NCBI GenBank assembly: GCA_030690925.1
Contig: JAUYFO010000049.1
Span: forward strand, 1 to 6,818
Reading direction: 5' to 3'
Length of the DNA: 6,818 nucleotides
From: Candidatus Moraniibacteriota bacterium
Lineage (GTDB): Bacteria; Patescibacteriota; Minisyncoccia; Moranbacterales; UBA1568
The position numbers were made by a program, and so were the translations under genes. Position 1 is the stretch's first letter. Every line of letters begins with the position of its first letter. The notes under the pieces were generated by a model that saw only the letters and a list, made by a program, of their open reading frames with translations, was not told the DNA's origin and did no database searches. Shown here piece after piece: positions 1 to 5,646 of this stretch.

Positions 1-51
1 TCCCTGTTCGACAGAATGAGTCAGAAGTGTTCGAGAGAAACACAGGGGAAG
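1..51. other. Edge region without a recognisable gene
   Basis: No coding sequence is apparent. TGTTCGACAG (5-14) and TGTTCGAGAG (28-37) are a near-identical direct repeat, 9 of 10 bases, with a 23-base period. TCCCTGT (1-7) can pair with ACAGGGG (42-48) as a 7-base-pair stem with one wobble. The stretch may belong to the upstream region of the next gene beyond the edge. Confidence 0.4.
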
Positions 52-90
52 AAAAAATGACTCTTTAAAGTTCTCAATCTTTAAAAACTC
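52..90 (-). terminator. Candidate intrinsic terminator after map
   Basis: Downstream of the map stop the transcript can form a 9-base-pair A/U-rich stem (positions 79-87 with 62-70, one G-U). It has an eight-base loop and can extend by two more pairs (60 with 89, 59 with 90) past one G-G mismatch. A single A and then six U (57-52) follow the base of the stem. Position, stem and U-run fit a rho-independent terminator closing the operon. The weakness is a low-GC stem. Confidence 0.55.
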
Positions 91-100
91 TCTATCAAAA

Positions 101-874
101 CTACACCTTTGTCAAAATTTCCGCACCAGTATCAGTAATGACCACCGTATCTTCAAAATGGGCACTCAAACGGCCATCAGCAGTGATAAACGTCCAGTCA
201 TCCGGAGCAATACGCACAGCAAATCCCCCCGCATTGATCATCGGTTCGAGGGCCAGGGTCATTCCTTTTTGAAGAATAAAATCATGCATGTGGCGCGAGA
301 CGTAGTTCGGCACCTGGGGATCTTCGTGCAATTCGTGTCCCACGCCATGTCCTACCAAATCACGCACCACTGAAAAACCATTTGCTTGTACAAAATCTTG
401 CACGGCTCGGGCATAAGCAGATACCAACACCCCCGGACGCATAGCGGCGATACCACGCACCAGACTCTCTTGCGTCACATCCAAAAGCTTCTGTGCTTCG
501 GCCGAGATGTTGCCAATAGCCATGGTCCGAGCCATATCGCTCACCATCCCCTCAAGACGCATCCCGATATCAAGCTTCAGTAAGTCACCCTCCTTGATCA
601 CCCGCTCCTCGCGCGGGATACCGTGCACCACTTCGTTATTAAGTGACACACATAAACTGGCCGGAAAGGGTCGCCCTGACCCAGCGTTGTAACCTTTAAA
701 AATAGGGATGCCTCCAGCAGCCCGGATCAGTTTCTCGGACAACACATCAACCTCGAGTGTGGTCATCCCTGGTCGCACAGCTGCCATCACTTCTTCCAAT
801 ACCAAAGCCAGACGCTTACCGGATTCCCGCAACCTCCCAATTTCCTCCTCTGTTTTAATCCAATTTTTGGCCAT
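101..874 (-). CDS. map: Methionine aminopeptidase, type I
   Basis: This cytosolic metalloenzyme removes the initiator methionine from nascent proteins when the second residue is small. The 257-residue protein has the pita-bread fold of the M24 family with no N-terminal extension. All five metal ligands are visible: D102, D113, H176, E210 and E241, matching D97, D108, H171, E204 and E235 of E. coli. The catalytic-site histidines H84 (in NNEVVHGIP) and H183 are also present. The conserved blocks KLDIG (100-104), GHGVGHELHEDPQVPNY (175-191), LALEPMI (207-213) and HFEDTVVIT (239-247) are in the correct order. The start at 872-874 follows the adk stop by 2 bases (TAA GT ATG), so translation is almost certainly coupled to adk. 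There is no Shine-Dalgarno sequence. The stop is TAG, followed by a candidate terminator. Length is normal for type Ia. Confidence 0.97.
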   Translation of the reverse strand: MAKNWIKTEEEIGRLRESGKRLALVLEEVMAAVRPGMTTLEVDVLSEKLIRAAGGIPIFKGYNAGSGRPFPASLCVSLNNEVVHGIPREERVIKEGDLLKLDIGMRLEGMVSDMARTMAIGNISAEAQKLLDVTQESLVRGIAAMRPGVLVSAYARAVQDFVQANGFSVVRDLVGHGVGHELHEDPQVPNYVSRHMHDFILQKGMTLALEPMINAGGFAVRIAPDDWTFITADGRLSAHFEDTVVITDTGAEILTKV

Positions 875-876
875 AC

Positions 877-1539
877 TTAGTCGGGGCGGACATGCTCGAG
901 TATATACTTAAAAACTTTGTAGGTTTCTTGATTGCCACCCACTCGAAGCAATTGCCCGGTACCCTCAAAATACTGCACCACCGGCAGCGTTTCTTCCTGA
1001 AAAATCTCATGGCGCTTGCGCACCCCTTCTTCGGTATCATCAGCTCGCTGTACAATTTTCCCTCCGCAGTAACGGCAGGGGGCGTCGCTTGTGATCAGGT
1101 TCTTACCCAGGATATAGGTACGCTTGCAACTCTGACAGGCATAGCGCTTGGAAATGCGCTCTACCGAAACGGCTGCCGGAACATCAATGAAAATCACTCT
1201 GTTAAGCGAACGCCCCGTTGCTTCCAGTACCTCGAGAACCTTGGCAATCTGGCTCGCGCGCCTTGGGATACCATCAATCAACAATCCGACTGTTTCCGGC
1301 ACGGAATGAACCGCGTCAGAAAGCACTGCGAAGACTACATCATCTGGCACAAACTCGTGTTTGATATTGATGATGTCGTTGACCTGCCGACCGAGCGGCG
1401 TATCATGAGCGGCTACCGCCCGCAGTTCGGAACCGATATCGATATGAGCCAAATGAAGCGAACTTTTGAGCAGCTCGGCCTGGGTACTCTTACCGCTCCC
1501 AGCTGAACCAAGTAAGATGTAGGTGTCTTTCAATGGCAT
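877..1539 (-). CDS. adk: Adenylate kinase, long form with zinc-type LID
   Basis: This cytosolic enzyme transfers phosphate from ATP to AMP to make two ADP. The 220-residue protein has a P-loop GSAGSGKST (11-19), an NMP-binding region with IDIGSELR (33-40) and DGIPR (89-93), and catalytic arginines at R93, R132, R165 and R176, matching R88, R123, R156 and R167 of E. coli. The LID (about 132-165) has C135-x2-C138-x16-C155-x2-C158, the spacing of zinc-binding Bacillus-type LIDs. QRADDTEEGVRKR (164-176) is the family motif. Two positions are unusual: the P-loop has Ala for the common Pro (A13), and the usual STGDxLR reads DIGSELR, so the AMP-contacting Thr is Ile35. I chose the ATG at 1537-1539. 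A GTG 11 codons upstream adds residues unlike the family. The TAA stop lies 2 bases before map. Confidence 0.93.
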   Translation of the reverse strand: MPLKDTYILLGSAGSGKSTQAELLKSSLHLAHIDIGSELRAVAAHDTPLGRQVNDIINIKHEFVPDDVVFAVLSDAVHSVPETVGLLIDGIPRRASQIAKVLEVLEATGRSLNRVIFIDVPAAVSVERISKRYACQSCKRTYILGKNLITSDAPCRYCGGKIVQRADDTEEGVRKRHEIFQEETLPVVQYFEGTGQLLRVGGNQETYKVFKYILEHVRPD

Positions 1540-1697
1540 CTTCGTGAAGTTAAAGCTCAAAGCCCAGAGCACAAATTACAAACAAAGCACAGTTTCCAAT
1601 TTCCAAAACAAAACCCCGTTTCCTGTATGTTTGGTATCATATTTTGAAAGTTGTGTTTTGTTTGGTTTTTGTGTTTTGAAGACTGTGTTTTCCAAAA
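1540..1697 (-). other. AT-rich, repeat-laden gap between secY and adk
   Basis: This 158-base gap holds no gene. It has strong base skew: the coding strand is A- and C-rich and G-poor over about 1642-1691 (CAAAACACAAAAACC-like), then turns T/G-rich. On the plus strand TTTCCAAAAC occurs twice (1600-1609 and 1689-1698) and GTGTTTT three times (from 1653, 1671 and 1685). CCAAAACAAAAC (1603-1614) is nearly complementary to GTTTTGTTTGG (1655-1665), giving an 11-base-pair stem with one bulge around a 40-base loop. A TATGAT that could be a -10 box lies at 1636-1641, but the hexamer 17 bases upstream matches a -35 poorly (3/6). No Shine-Dalgarno sequence precedes adk (GCTTTAACTTCACGAAG then ATG). Confidence 0.6.
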
Positions 1698-2969
1698 CTA
1701 GAAGGATTCGTAGCTGCGCATAGTAAGTTGGCTCTGAATATGTTTGACCGTTTCAAGTACCACCGAAACTACAATCAGAACACTGACACCACCAAGTGAG
1801 AAGGCCTGAATTCCGGTCATACCCTGCACCACGAACGGTAATACAGCGATAGCGCCAAGGAACAGGGAACCGGCCAGAGTGATACGATTGATGATATGGT
1901 AGAGATAGTCAGCGGTCGTGGCACCGGGACGAATGCCCGGAATATAGCCGCCTTGTTTCTGGAGGTTCTCAGAAATCTTGACTGGATCAAAAACTACAGC
2001 GGTGTAGAAATAAGTGAAGAGGACAACCAGTACGAAGTAGGCAATGCCATAAACCCACTGATCCTGGAGAAAAGCGCTGACCTTGACCGCAATACTGGCT
2101 ATTTTAATGCTGCCACTCTGCGCCAAAAAGTTAGCTACCATGGTAGGGATGAGAATAATAGACACGGCAAAAATAATCGGGATGACCCCGGCCTGATTGA
2201 CCTTAAGCGGCAGATGCGTAGCCGAACCACCATAGACCTGGGCGCCGCGTACCCGCTTAGCGTAGGCCACCGGCACGGTGCGCTGGCCCTCATTGATAAA
2301 TATGACCCCAGCTACCGTGACCGCAGCCAACGCTGCAAAGATCAGGTAGGTGAAAATCTGCGACGGATCCCAAGTCGAGATGAAACGTGAAAACGACGTG
2401 GGCAAGCTCGAAACGATACCAGCAAAAATAATCATAGAAACGCCATTGCCTAAACCCTTCTCGGTAATGAGTTCGCCCAGCCACATCAGGAAGATTGTAC
2501 CGGCCGTAGCACTAACAATAATGATAACCATCGTGCCGGTATCCATACTCCCCAAAATGTTCTGGGAACGCAGAAGCGAGAGCATACTGAACGACTGCAG
2601 TGCTGCCAATGGTACGGTAAGCCAGCGGGTCCACATATTGAATTTCTGGCGACCCTGCTCACCTTCTTCTTTGTATAGCCGTTCCAACGATGGCACCAAA
2701 GTCGTCAACAGCTGCATGATAATAGAGGCCGTAATATACGGCGCCACCCCCAACAGTACAATGGAAATATTTGACAATCCACCGCCGGAAAAGATATTGA
2801 GTAATCCCAAGAAAGCGTTCTGTTCGAAAAGTCGTTTCAAAGCCAAAACATCCACTCCAGGAAGAGGGATATTGGCAATGAGGCGATACACCACCAACAG
2901 AGCAAGAATAAACAGAATCTTGTTCCGCAGCTCCCGCACTCTGAAAATATTGAAAAAGGTTTCGTTCAT
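1698..2969 (-). CDS. secY: Protein translocase subunit SecY
   Basis: SecY is the channel-forming subunit of the SecYEG translocon in the cytoplasmic membrane. It passes unfolded proteins out of the cell and membrane segments into the bilayer. The 423-residue protein has ten hydrophobic helices, at about 17-35, 69-92, 115-135, 147-165, 174-190, 205-225, 258-278, 306-328, 362-381 and 388-408. Family signatures are present: GVAPYITASIIMQLL (74-88, helix 2) and LGELITEKGLGNGVSMIIFAG (164-184, around helices 4-5). The large cytosolic loops that contact the ribosome or SecA contain EGQRTVPVAYAKR (227-239) and GGYIPGIRPGATT (340-352). The glycine-rich stretch at 61-66 is the expected plug region. 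Length is near the usual 430-440 and nothing appears broken. The start at 2967-2969 gives a standard short N-terminus. The stop is TAG. Confidence 0.97.
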   Translation of the reverse strand: MNETFFNIFRVRELRNKILFILALLVVYRLIANIPLPGVDVLALKRLFEQNAFLGLLNIFSGGGLSNISIVLLGVAPYITASIIMQLLTTLVPSLERLYKEEGEQGRQKFNMWTRWLTVPLAALQSFSMLSLLRSQNILGSMDTGTMVIIIVSATAGTIFLMWLGELITEKGLGNGVSMIIFAGIVSSLPTSFSRFISTWDPSQIFTYLIFAALAAVTVAGVIFINEGQRTVPVAYAKRVRGAQVYGGSATHLPLKVNQAGVIPIIFAVSIILIPTMVANFLAQSGSIKIASIAVKVSAFLQDQWVYGIAYFVLVVLFTYFYTAVVFDPVKISENLQKQGGYIPGIRPGATTADYLYHIINRITLAGSLFLGAIAVLPFVVQGMTGIQAFSLGGVSVLIVVSVVLETVKHIQSQLTMRSYESF

Positions 2970-2987
2970 GGGTAGTGCCTACGGTTT

Positions 2988-3016
2988 AGTATACCGCATC
3001 TGAGGACAACTTTGAA
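2988..3016 (-). promoter_or_regulatory. Candidate sigma-70-type promoter before secY
   Basis: On the coding strand TTCAAA (3011-3016) and TATACT (2988-2993) are separated by exactly 17 bases. They match the sigma-70 consensus at 4/6 and 5/6 positions. Transcription would begin near 2981, leaving a leader of only about a dozen bases before the secY ATG. It lies in the first gap of the operon longer than 34 bases, which makes a secondary promoter for secY-adk-map plausible. Such matches also arise by chance, so confidence is low. Confidence 0.35.
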
Positions 3017-3029
3017 TCTTGTTGCCCCT

Positions 3030-3046
3030 CTGGATACTTGACCCAG
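3030..3046 (-). other. Stem-loop just downstream of rplO
   Basis: On the transcript, CTGGGT and ATCCAG can pair as a 6-base-pair stem (one G-U) around a five-base loop, 10 bases after the rplO stop. No run of U follows (the next bases are AGGGGCAACAAG). It is therefore not a standard intrinsic terminator; it could mark an RNA processing or 3'-end protection site. This is an inference from base pairing only. Confidence 0.35.
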
Positions 3047-3055
3047 GATCCGCTG

Positions 3056-3472
3056 CTAGGCCGTGAAGGCCCTCTTGGCACCCTCGGAAGCCAGAACATC
3101 AGCTCCCAAAGAGAGTTTTTTGGAGAGCGCCCCCGTAGCCAAAATCTTTACTCCTTCGAGCAGGGCCTTTTTGCTAACCAAGCGCTTTTTGATCAACAGG
3201 GCGCGAGTCACCACATCACCATCAGACAAGACACGCTCCAGGGCGGCCAAAGTCACGGTGTGCTTCTTGGCATGAATTGATTTGAAACCACGAACTTTTT
3301 TCATCCGTTCCAAAAGAGTCGAGCGACCACCTTCAAACAAAGGGTCAACAGAGGCTCCCGAACGTGACTTCTGTCCATTGGAACCACGACCCGCTGTCGT
3401 GCCGGTCTTACCACCACGGCCGATGCGCTTGCGCATTTTTCTCTTGGCTACTTTCAGTTCGTGAATTTGCAT
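3056..3472 (-). CDS. rplO: 50S ribosomal protein L15 (uL15)
   Basis: This 138-residue protein is uL15, a late-assembling 23S rRNA binder with a long basic N-terminal extension that threads into the subunit. MQIHELK is a typical L15 start. The glycine- and arginine-rich arm follows at about 11-40 (KRIGRGGKTGTTAGRG, QKSRSG), then FEGGR (46-50) and a globular C-terminal domain. It is slightly shorter than the common 144-146 residues, with a compact arm. In most bacteria rpmD lies between rpsE and rplO, but here the 22-base gap has no room for it. The start at 3470-3472 is preceded by CACGTAT with no Shine-Dalgarno sequence. The stop is TAG. An 86-base gap then separates it from secY, the first real break in the operon. 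Confidence 0.95.
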   Translation of the reverse strand: MQIHELKVAKRKMRKRIGRGGKTGTTAGRGSNGQKSRSGASVDPLFEGGRSTLLERMKKVRGFKSIHAKKHTVTLAALERVLSDGDVVTRALLIKKRLVSKKALLEGVKILATGALSKKLSLGADVLASEGAKRAFTA

Positions 3473-3494
3473 ATACGTGCATTAAAAACAGAGA

Positions 3495-4052
3495 CTAGGC
3501 GATGACTGTGACAACGGGGGCTGCTTCCTTAGTGGTCACCTCGACTACGTTCGGGATGGCATCTTCGGATGCCACTTTTGGTACCCGAGGGGCCTTCAGT
3601 TGGAGCAGAGCCTTCACGGTGGCACGAGCCACGTTCAGAGGATTAGAGGCTCCAAGCGACTTAGAAACTACATCCTTCACTCCGAGTAAGTCCACTACGG
3701 AGCGCACCGCTCCACCAGCAATGATTCCCCGTCCGAGCGAAGCCGGCTTGAGTAACACTTTGGCGCTGCCCAGTTTGGCAGAAATATCATGAGTCAGGGT
3801 ACCGTTAATCAGTTCCACTGTAATCATGTTTTTCTTGGCATCATTGTAGGCCTTCTTGATAGCATCAGAAACGTCCGATCCCTTGGCCACACCCACGCCC
3901 ACTTTCCCCTTGCGATTGCCAATGACCAGCGTAGCTCGAAAACGGAAACGACGCCCACCCTTGACCACACGTGTGACGCGCGCCAAATTGAGCAGTTTCT
4001 GATCAAACTCCGGTTTCTCCCGTCGTGTCATTTTTTTCCCTGGCTTTGCCAT
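3495..4052 (-). CDS. rpsE: 30S ribosomal protein S5 (uS5)
   Basis: This 185-residue protein is uS5, which lies at the mRNA entry side of the 30S subunit and affects decoding accuracy. The N-terminal double-stranded RNA-binding-like domain spans about residues 15-80, with VTRVVKGGRRFRFRATLVIG (26-45) and NRKGKVGVGVAKG (46-58). The C-terminal domain contains LGRGIIAGGAVRSVVDLLGV (106-125) and GASNPLNVARATVKAL (134-149). After about residue 152 comes a roughly 33-residue tail rich in V, A, P and E that ends hydrophobically (PVVTVIA). This makes the protein longer than the 167 residues of E. coli S5. The start at 4050-4052 is the first ATG after rplR and is preceded by AAACGT, with no Shine-Dalgarno sequence. 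The stop is TAG. No rpmD follows; rplO begins 22 bases later. Confidence 0.96.
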   Translation of the reverse strand: MAKPGKKMTRREKPEFDQKLLNLARVTRVVKGGRRFRFRATLVIGNRKGKVGVGVAKGSDVSDAIKKAYNDAKKNMITVELINGTLTHDISAKLGSAKVLLKPASLGRGIIAGGAVRSVVDLLGVKDVVSKSLGASNPLNVARATVKALLQLKAPRVPKVASEDAIPNVVEVTTKEAAPVVTVIA

Positions 4053-4066
4053 ACGTTTAGTGTACC

Positions 4067-4080
4067 AATCACTTATGATT
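4067..4080 (-). other. Small hairpin in the rplR-rpsE gap
   Basis: Directly after the rplR stop codon the transcript can form a 5-base-pair stem, AATCA/TGATT, around a four-base loop. It is too weak and lacks a U-tract, so it is not a terminator. It may simply be chance. Confidence 0.3.
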
Positions 4081-4081
4081 A

Positions 4082-4438
4082 CTAGATTTGAATGCCCCCG
4101 ATACGGAGTGCTTCTGCTACCGCTTTGACCTTGCCGTGATAGCGATACCCCGAACGATCAAAAATGGCTCTCTCAATACCCAACTTACCCAGATGAGCGG
4201 AGAGTAGTTTGCCAATGGCTTCAGCGCTGGCTACGGTGTTTTTTGGATTCTTTCCCAAATCAGAGAGCTTGGCATGGGTCACGGTCTTGCCGGTCGTATC
4301 ATCAATAGCCTGAACAGAGAGACTCCGCAAACTCCGGAAAACAGAAATACGCGGACACTCGCCGGTGCCAGAAATCTTGGCGCGGATACGACGCTTGCGC
4401 CCGAACCGCTTCACCTTTTTTACTTCTTTCTTGAGCAT
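4082..4438 (-). CDS. rplR: 50S ribosomal protein L18 (uL18)
   Basis: This 118-residue protein is uL18, which binds 5S rRNA together with L5 and helps seat it in the central protuberance. The basic N-terminus (residues 3-22, rich in K and R, including RFGRKRRIRAKISG) is the 5S-binding arm. PRISVFRSLRSLSVQAIDD at 29-47 is the first conserved core strand. FDRSGYRYHGKVKAVAEALR at 93-112 is the diagnostic C-terminal motif. Length is normal for the family. The start at 4436-4438 gives a normal L18 N-terminus, with no Shine-Dalgarno sequence in the 17-base gap behind it. The stop is TAG, 29 bases before rpsE. It lies next to rplF and rpsE, as expected in an spc operon. Confidence 0.96.
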   Translation of the reverse strand: MLKKEVKKVKRFGRKRRIRAKISGTGECPRISVFRSLRSLSVQAIDDTTGKTVTHAKLSDLGKNPKNTVASAEAIGKLLSAHLGKLGIERAIFDRSGYRYHGKVKAVAEALRIGGIQI

Positions 4439-4442
4439 AGAG

Positions 4443-4454
4443 TTAGCTTATAGC
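4443..4454. repeat. 12-base intergenic repeat, copy before rplR
   Basis: This is the second copy of TTAGCTTATAGC, occupying most of the 17-base rplF-rplR gap. On the coding strand the gap reads AGCTATAAGCTAACTCT, with two AGCT palindromes separated by ATA, so a very small hairpin is possible. It is identical over 12 bases to 5436-5447. Confidence 0.6.
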
Positions 4455-4455
4455 T

Positions 4456-4992
4456 TTAGGCGGCTGTCTTCTTGCCTTCCTTACGCCGCACGATTTCACC
4501 GACATAGCGAAACCCTTTTCCCTTGTACGGCTCCACTGGTTTCAGCTTGCGAACAATGGCGGTAAACTCGCCTACCTGTTGCTTGTCCATTCCCATCACT
4601 TTCAGTACGTTGCCTTCTACCGCAGCAGTAATACCATCTGGCAACATCATATCCACTGGATGAGAGAATCCCAGGGCCAGTCCCAGTTTCTTGCCCTGCA
4701 AGTTCATACGATAACCAACCCCGTTCAGTTCCAGGGCTTTCTCAAAACCGGCCGTCACGCCAGCGATCATGTTGGCAATGGCTTTGGCGCTGGTCCCCCA
4801 GAGGGCCTGAGCCTTCTTGGTAGTCCCCACTTTGGTAACATGGACCATCCCCTCTTCGAGTGCCACCTTCACTTCCCGACGATGGGAAAAACGAAGCTCA
4901 CCCTTGGGGCCCTTAACGATGACCACATTCTTATCAAAACTGACCTCGACGCTGTCTGGGATCACTACTGGTTTTTTTCCAATTCTACTCAT
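4456..4992 (-). CDS. rplF: 50S ribosomal protein L6 (uL6)
   Basis: This 178-residue protein is uL6, which binds 23S rRNA near the sarcin-ricin loop and the GTPase-associated region of the large subunit. It starts with the canonical SRIGKKPVVIPDSVEV. It shows the two tandem L6 folds: VKGPKGEL at 26-33 in the first, LNGVGYR at about 89-95 at the junction. The C-terminal signature PVEPYKGKGFRYVGE lies at 152-166 and is followed by a basic tail (RRKEGKK). Length matches the family norm. The start at 4990-4992 lies 20 bases after the rpsH stop; upstream AGAGAAATATCCTT contains no proper Shine-Dalgarno core. The stop is TAA, 17 bases from rplR. Confidence 0.97.
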   Translation of the reverse strand: MSRIGKKPVVIPDSVEVSFDKNVVIVKGPKGELRFSHRREVKVALEEGMVHVTKVGTTKKAQALWGTSAKAIANMIAGVTAGFEKALELNGVGYRMNLQGKKLGLALGFSHPVDMMLPDGITAAVEGNVLKVMGMDKQQVGEFTAIVRKLKPVEPYKGKGFRYVGEIVRRKEGKKTAA

Positions 4993-5012
4993 AAGGATAT
5001 TTCTCTAAACGA

Positions 5013-5420
5013 CTACCACACTTTACACAAGTACTCCCCTCCCAAACCACGCCCGTAGGCTTCGCCACCAGTCATCACGCCCTGCGAGGTGGAAAGGATA
5101 GCGATACCATAACCGTTCTTCACCTTCTCCACATCGTGGCTTTTGACATAGATACGACAACCCTGCTTGGAAACCCGTGTGATTTCCCGGATAGCCGGCT
5201 CCTTCTTGGTCAAAGAGACATCGCGATACTTGAGCCAAACGCACAATGTTTCCTTTTTGTCTTCACTCTGCTGCTTTTCAACACGTGCCACAAATCCTTC
5301 GCGTTCCAAAATCGAAGCAATCACATGCTTCAATTTCGAGGCAGGCAAAACAACCCGCGCATGACCAGCGGCCTGAGCGTTACGAATTCTGGTTAACATG
5401 TCTGCAATTGGATCAAGCAT
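5013..5420 (-). CDS. rpsH: 30S ribosomal protein S8 (uS8)
   Basis: This 135-residue protein is uS8, a primary 16S rRNA binder (helix 21 region) needed for assembly of the 30S platform. In E. coli it also represses its own operon. It starts with the conserved DPIADMLTRIRNA (residues 3-15). The family signature GYGIAILSTSQGVMTGGEA lies at 103-121, followed by the usual C-terminus GGEYLCKVW. Length is within the normal 130-135 range. The start at 5418-5420 is the only ATG that gives the MxDPIADM N-terminus. The 34-base gap after rpsN holds a purine-rich run, GAGAAAAG, a few bases before the ATG. This is the nearest thing to a ribosome binding site in the window, but it lacks a GGAGG core. The same gap carries a 12-base sequence repeated in the rplF-rplR gap. 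The stop is TAG. Confidence 0.96.
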   Translation of the reverse strand: MLDPIADMLTRIRNAQAAGHARVVLPASKLKHVIASILEREGFVARVEKQQSEDKKETLCVWLKYRDVSLTKKEPAIREITRVSKQGCRIYVKSHDVEKVKNGYGIAILSTSQGVMTGGEAYGRGLGGEYLCKVW

Positions 5421-5435
5421 AGTTCTTTTCTCGCT

Positions 5436-5447
5436 TTAGCTTATAGC
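5436..5447. repeat. 12-base intergenic repeat, copy before rpsH
   Basis: The plus-strand 12-mer TTAGCTTATAGC sits inside the 34-base rpsN-rpsH gap. It is identical to a 12-mer in the rplF-rplR gap at 4443-4454. On the coding strand the wider context is TAAAGGGCTATAAGCTAA here and TAAAGCTATAAGCTAA in the other copy, so the likeness extends beyond the 12 bases with a three-base indel. Function is unknown. Confidence 0.6.
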
Positions 5448-5454
5448 CCTTTAA

Positions 5455-5640
5455 CTACCAGGAGGCCTTCTTCACCCCGGGAATCTGACCATTAGAGGCC
5501 AGCTCACGGAAGCAAATACGGCACACATCGTATCGACGCAAATATCCTCGCTTCCGACCGCACTTCCAACACCGTCTCACAATACGGGTGGAGAATTTCG
5601 GAGTCTTGAGTGCTCTCGCTTGGGTAGATGTCTTAGCCAT
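5455..5640 (-). CDS. rpsN: 30S ribosomal protein S14, zinc-binding type Z (uS14)
   Basis: This 61-residue protein is the short, zinc-binding form of uS14, a late-assembling protein of the 30S head next to S3 and S10. The zinc knuckle is visible as C24-x2-C27 and C40-x2-C43, with the family's RxCFREL context (41-47) and the C-terminal IPGVKKASW (53-61). The length equals the classic 61-residue type Z protein and differs from the roughly 100-residue zinc-free form of E. coli. The start at 5638-5640 lies 6 bases after the rplE stop (TAA AGTACT ATG), which suggests coupled translation, again without a Shine-Dalgarno sequence. The stop is TAG. The assignment is secure; zinc binding itself is inferred from the intact cysteines. 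Confidence 0.96.
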   Translation of the reverse strand: MAKTSTQARALKTPKFSTRIVRRCWKCGRKRGYLRRYDVCRICFRELASNGQIPGVKKASW

Positions 5641-5646
5641 AGTACT

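Noticed and set aside
892..1506. A 204-codon open frame on the plus strand opposite adk
   Set aside because: It lies wholly antisense to a well-conserved adenylate kinase and its translation resembles no protein family I know. It is best explained as a shadow of the adk codon usage.
1540..1572. A GTG start 11 codons upstream of the adk ATG
   Set aside because: The added residues precede the normal adenylate kinase N-terminus without family resemblance, and no ribosome binding site favours the GTG.
1896..2390. A 164-codon plus-strand frame inside secY
   Set aside because: It is a second antisense shadow of secY with charged low-order sequence and no family resemblance.
2350..3003. A 217-codon open frame on the plus strand opposite secY
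   Set aside because: It is antisense to the conserved secY frame and has no recognisable domains. SecY's codon composition leaves the opposite frame free of stops.
3060..3072. GGCC/GGCC inverted repeat at the end of rplO as a terminator
   Set aside because: It lies within the last L15 codons, has only four pairs and is not followed by a U-run.
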